Positions 6,671-8,903 of a stretch of 8,903 nt of DNA are shown here, in pieces. The stretch covers positions 1 through 8,903 of the forward strand of contig UREH01000097.1 of assembly GCA_900546835.1 (NCBI GenBank). Reading direction: 5' to 3'. The notes under the pieces were generated by a model, which was not told the origin of the DNA, did no database searches, and saw only the letters and a program-made list of their open reading frames with translations. Origin of the DNA: an uncultured Porphyromonadaceae bacterium. Lineage in GTDB: Bacteria; Bacteroidota; Bacteroidia; Bacteroidales; Muribaculaceae. Numbering within the stretch: the stretch's first letter is position 1; the number at the start of each line of letters is the position of its first letter. A program made the translations under genes and the position numbers.

Positions 6671-7188
6671 GCAAGACAGCATTCAACCTCAGCAGAATCA
6701 GAGGAATCGCCTTCGACGTCGACGGCGTCCTGTCGCCCTCGGCTGTGCCTCTGGGCGACGACGGCGTTCCGCGCCGCTTAGCCAACACCAAAGACGGCTT
6801 CGCCCTGCGAGAGGCGACTCGCAAAGGAATGAAAATAGCTATAATCAGTGGCGCGGTGGCGCCCGGACTGCGCGAACGGTTTGCAATGCTCGGCATCGAC
6901 GACGTCTACCTCGGTGCAGGCAAAAAGATTGACGTATTCAAATCCTGGATGGCCGAGCGCGGGCTGAAGCCCGAAGAGACGGCATTCGCAGGCGACGACG
7001 TGCCCGACTGCACCTCCATGCGGTTGGCAGGACTGGGCGTAGCTCCGGCCGATGCTTCGGTCGACGCAATGGAAGCCGCCGACTACATTTCGCCGGTGGC
7101 TGGAGGATGCGGCGTGGCCCGCGACATTATCGAGCAGATTTTACGCTCGCGCGGCGAATGGCCCTCCGACGCCTCGGCCAACGGATGA
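6667..7188 (+). CDS. kdsC: KdsC-type HAD phosphatase (Kdo-8-phosphate phosphatase)
   Basis: KdsC hydrolyses 3-deoxy-D-manno-octulosonate 8-phosphate to Kdo, a core sugar of lipopolysaccharide. The 173-residue protein has all HAD motifs: motif I FDVDGVL with Asp17 and Asp19, motif II IISG with Ser61, the motif III lysine within GKKIDVF (85-91), and motif IV GDDVPD (109-114). There is no cap domain, as expected for the C0 subclass of tetrameric KdsC. The C-terminal GGCGVARDIIEQIL (146-159) matches the GGxGxxRE-type tail that closes the neighbouring active site, with Asp instead of Glu. The start overlaps the previous stop (ATGA), a strong sign of coupled translation, and maf follows after 52 nt. 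Related HAD phosphatases act on other phosphosugars, so the substrate is likely but not certain. Confidence 0.88.
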   Translation: MSKTAFNLSRIRGIAFDVDGVLSPSAVPLGDDGVPRRLANTKDGFALREATRKGMKIAIISGAVAPGLRERFAMLGIDDVYLGAGKKIDVFKSWMAERGLKPEETAFAGDDVPDCTSMRLAGLGVAPADASVDAMEAADYISPVAGGCGVARDIIEQILRSRGEWPSDASANG

Positions 7189-7206
7189 AGTCGGCGCCCA
7201 TACAAT

Positions 7207-7237
7207 AATATCTATTACCGGAATATCTATTTACCGA
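7207..7237 (+). repeat. 15-16 bp direct repeat just upstream of maf
   Basis: AATATCTATTACCGG (7207-7221) is followed directly by AATATCTATTTACCGA (7222-7237). The copies match except for one extra T and the last base. They fill most of the 52-nt kdsC-maf gap and end 3 nt before the maf ATG. They may be a simple tandem duplication or paired binding sites in the leader. I see no TAnnTTTG box here. Confidence 0.75.
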
Positions 7238-7240
7238 ACG

Positions 7241-7828
7241 ATGGAAAAACTTCTTGACGGGCTTCGGCTCGTGCTGGCAAGCGCCTCGCCACGCAGACGC
7301 GAGCTTCTATTACAGATAGGCGCACAAGTGCGCATTGCCTCCACCAAAGAGGTAGACGAAAGCTATCCGGGAAATATTGCCCCCGAGGATGTCGCTCCCT
7401 ACATTTCAGCAAAGAAAGCTCATGCCTATGCCGACTCAATAGAATCGGGCGAGACGCTCATCACCGCAGATACGGTAGTGATTTGCGAAGGTTACGTACT
7501 CGGCAAACCGCACAATGAGCACGAGGCCGTAGAAATGCTCCGCCAGCTGAGCGGACGCACCCACTCGGTAGTTACGGGCGTCACCATAATGAACGGCGAA
7601 CGATGCCGCACCTTCGGCGTAACCACCGAAGTAGACTTTGCCCCTCTTAGCGACAGCGAAATACGTTATTACGTGGAAAAATACCGTCCGCTCGACAAAG
7701 CCGGAGCCTATGGCATCCAGGAGTGGATCGGCTATATCGGCATTACGGGCATCCGTGGCGACTATTACAACGTGATGGGGCTCCCGCTACAGCGTCTATA
7801 CACCGAACTGAAGGAACTGCATTCCTAA
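7241..7828 (+). CDS. maf: Maf-family nucleoside triphosphate pyrophosphatase (dTTP/UTP type)
   Basis: Maf proteins hydrolyse nucleoside triphosphates, including modified ones, to monophosphate and pyrophosphate, and over-expression blocks septation in some bacteria. The 195-residue protein is full length. Motifs seen are LASASPRRRELL (12-23), SAKKAHAY (56-63), the catalytic region ITADTVV with Asp77 (74-80), LGKP (87-90), HSVVTGVTI (108-116), DKAGAYGIQ (152-160) and GDYYNVMGLPL (173-183). The AGAYGIQ form points to the YhdE/dTTP-UTP subfamily over the YceF (m7GTP) group. The frame is open upstream to 7052 inside kdsC, but the ATG at 7241 gives the family N-terminus. It is last in the rightward gene group and meets tatC tail to tail, its TAA overlapping the tatC stop. 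Confidence 0.95.
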   Translation: MEKLLDGLRLVLASASPRRRELLLQIGAQVRIASTKEVDESYPGNIAPEDVAPYISAKKAHAYADSIESGETLITADTVVICEGYVLGKPHNEHEAVEMLRQLSGRTHSVVTGVTIMNGERCRTFGVTTEVDFAPLSDSEIRYYVEKYRPLDKAGAYGIQEWIGYIGITGIRGDYYNVMGLPLQRLYTELKELHS

Positions 7829-8607
7829 GCATCGCTGCCAGACGCCTTAGGCACAAGCAATGCGCCAAGTTCCCACACGGCGTAGACGGGGATAAAGACT
7901 GCCATCAGCGTAAACGGATCGCCCGTAGGAGTGACTAAAGCGGCAAGAATGAGCAGCACGACAACGGCATGGCGTCGGTAGCGGTTGAAAAACCGACGCG
8001 ATAGCAGCCCTATCTTTCCCAACATCCATGCCAGCAACGGGAGTTCAAACAGCAGTCCCATCACGAGAATGAGGGTAAAGAACATATCGATGTAGCTCGA
8101 AATAGAAATGATATTGGGTATTGCCTCCGACAGCTGATAATCGGCAAGGAAACGTACGGTGAGCGGAAATACAAGCAGGTATCCGATAGCAACGCCTATA
8201 CAGAACATCACGAAGCCCATGGCAAAGGCCATGGCCCCCCGCCGCCTCTCCACCGGATACAGAGCCGGGCGCACGAACCCCCATAGCAGAAAAAGAATGA
8301 CCGGCAATGCGGCCACAAACGCCAGCCAGCAGGCCGACGACATATGGATGAAAAACTGCGATGCCAGTTCGGTATTGATAAGGTCTACATGAAATCCTTC
8401 GGACGACACCATGCCCATCTCCGGCCATAAGGCCGCGATACGATCGAGCACCAGATAAGACGGAAAATCACCACGGCACGGCCATAGAATCAGCCCATGG
8501 AAAATATCCGGCATCCATATGAAAAAACATACGGCGAATACCAGCCAAACGGCAATCGCACGCCAAAGCACACCTCGAAGCACATCGAGGTGTTGCCAGA
8601 ACGACAT
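7825..8607 (-). CDS. tatC: Sec-independent protein translocase subunit TatC
   Basis: TatC is the polytopic inner-membrane receptor of the twin-arginine pathway, which binds RR signal peptides and recruits TatA to export folded proteins. From the ATG at 8607 it has 260 residues with about six hydrophobic helices, beginning at roughly residues 15, 90, 127, 174, 213 and 230. The N-terminal SFWQHLDVLRG matches the family HLxELR signature. LPVILFLLWGFVRPALYPVERRR includes the conserved signal-binding Glu (Glu120 here, E. coli Glu103), and MGLLFELPLLAW has Glu188 (E. coli Glu170). The periplasmic loop between helices 1 and 2 is long. ATGs at 8646 and 8643 are in frame and would give 273 or 272 residues while overlapping tatA by 35 or 32 nt; I prefer 8607, 4 nt after the tatA stop, but the start is uncertain. 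The stop overlaps the maf stop codon. Confidence 0.95.
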   Translation of the reverse strand: MSFWQHLDVLRGVLWRAIAVWLVFAVCFFIWMPDIFHGLILWPCRGDFPSYLVLDRIAALWPEMGMVSSEGFHVDLINTELASQFFIHMSSACWLAFVAALPVILFLLWGFVRPALYPVERRRGAMAFAMGFVMFCIGVAIGYLLVFPLTVRFLADYQLSEAIPNIISISSYIDMFFTLILVMGLLFELPLLAWMLGKIGLLSRRFFNRYRRHAVVVLLILAALVTPTGDPFTLMAVFIPVYAVWELGALLVPKASGSDA

Positions 8608-8611
8608 TGAA

Positions 8612-8845
8612 TCAGTGTTTCGGGGCTTCGTCGGATTTGCCATCATCGGAAGAATCGGACTTGCCGTTGATTTCGTCGGACATATCGTTTAGTCCCTCCT
8701 TGAATCCGCGGATTCCCTTGCCGACGCCACGCATCAGTTCTGGAATCTTCTTGCCGCCGAACAGCAGAAGAATCACCACGGCGATGATAATGATTTCCCA
8801 GCCGCGAAGTCCGCCCAGGAAATGGAGAATGAGAAGATTGGTCAT
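8612..8845 (-). CDS. tatA: Sec-independent protein translocase subunit TatA
   Basis: TatA is the small membrane protein that oligomerises on substrate-loaded TatC to form the twin-arginine pore. The protein has 77 residues: a short N-terminus, a membrane helix (GWEIIIIAVVILLLFGG, 15-31), the hinge and amphipathic helix GGKKIPELMRGVGKGIRGFKEGL (30-52), and a charged Ser/Asp/Lys-rich tail. FGGKKIPEL is the family signature, and the polar residue at the start of the helix is Glu17. It is immediately upstream of tatC. No tatB is seen, consistent with the two-component TatA/TatC arrangement common in Bacteroidota, where TatA may be bifunctional; sequence beyond 8903 is not available. Confidence 0.95.
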   Translation of the reverse strand: MTNLLILHFLGGLRGWEIIIIAVVILLLFGGKKIPELMRGVGKGIRGFKEGLNDMSDEINGKSDSSDDGKSDEAPKH

Positions 8846-8852
8846 AACCTGA

Positions 8853-8881
8853 TAAATTTAATCAATAAGTAACTGTTCAAA
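8853..8881 (-). promoter_or_regulatory. Weak candidate promoter upstream of tatA
   Basis: On the minus strand, TTTG at 8881-8878 is followed after 17 nt by TAAATTTA at 8860-8853, which matches seven of eight positions of the TAnnTTTG box. The spacer is shorter than the usual 19-21 nt, and the box ends 7 nt before the tatA ATG, so the transcript would be almost leaderless. The region 8846-8903 is AT-rich and holds no other gene that I can see. Confidence 0.25.
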
Positions 8882-8903
8882 ATTATTTTATGTTTTCCCG
8901 ATC

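Noticed and set aside
7052..7240. Upstream extension of the maf frame
   Set aside because: It overlaps kdsC out of frame and gives low-quality sequence; the Maf fold starts at 7241.

Overview
The window looks like chromosomal core DNA from a member of the Bacteroidota, most likely the order Bacteroidales. Four things point there: protein sequences typical of the group, the order purH-mreB-mreC, a HU-CCDC81/SPOR membrane protein found in this phylum, and a near-perfect Bacteroidota promoter (TTTG, 20 bases, TAACTTTG) with almost no Shine-Dalgarno sites. A gut lineage such as Muribaculaceae would fit but is a guess. The first 19 bases are not biological: they match the Tn5 mosaic end of Nextera sequencing adapters, so this is the untrimmed edge of an assembled contig.

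Layout. Positions 20-3153 are a leftward operon, purH then mreB then mreC, with mreC cut off by the contig edge. Positions 3154-3504 are an AT-rich divergent intergenic region. Rightward from 3505 come a flavodoxin, a membrane protein with an N-terminal HU-like region and a C-terminal SPOR domain under its own promoter, a nitroreductase, a DUF2520 Rossmann protein, a KdsC-type HAD phosphatase and a Maf nucleotide pyrophosphatase. Positions 7825-8845 are a leftward tatA-tatC pair whose 3' end collides with maf, the two stop codons overlapping.

How the genes work together. Much of the window concerns the cell envelope. MreB and MreC organise lateral wall synthesis, the SPOR protein probably binds septal peptidoglycan, KdsC makes Kdo for the lipopolysaccharide core, and TatA/TatC export folded proteins. 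PurH completes IMP synthesis, and Maf removes non-canonical nucleotides or restrains division. Flavodoxin and the nitroreductase are flavin redox proteins. The nitroreductase, DUF2520, kdsC and maf genes overlap or nearly abut and probably form one transcript.

I found no mobile element, CRISPR array, tRNA, rRNA or clearly new system. The most interesting items are the HU-TM-SPOR protein, the uncharacterised DUF2520 gene coupled to kdsC, and several short repeats and leader elements.
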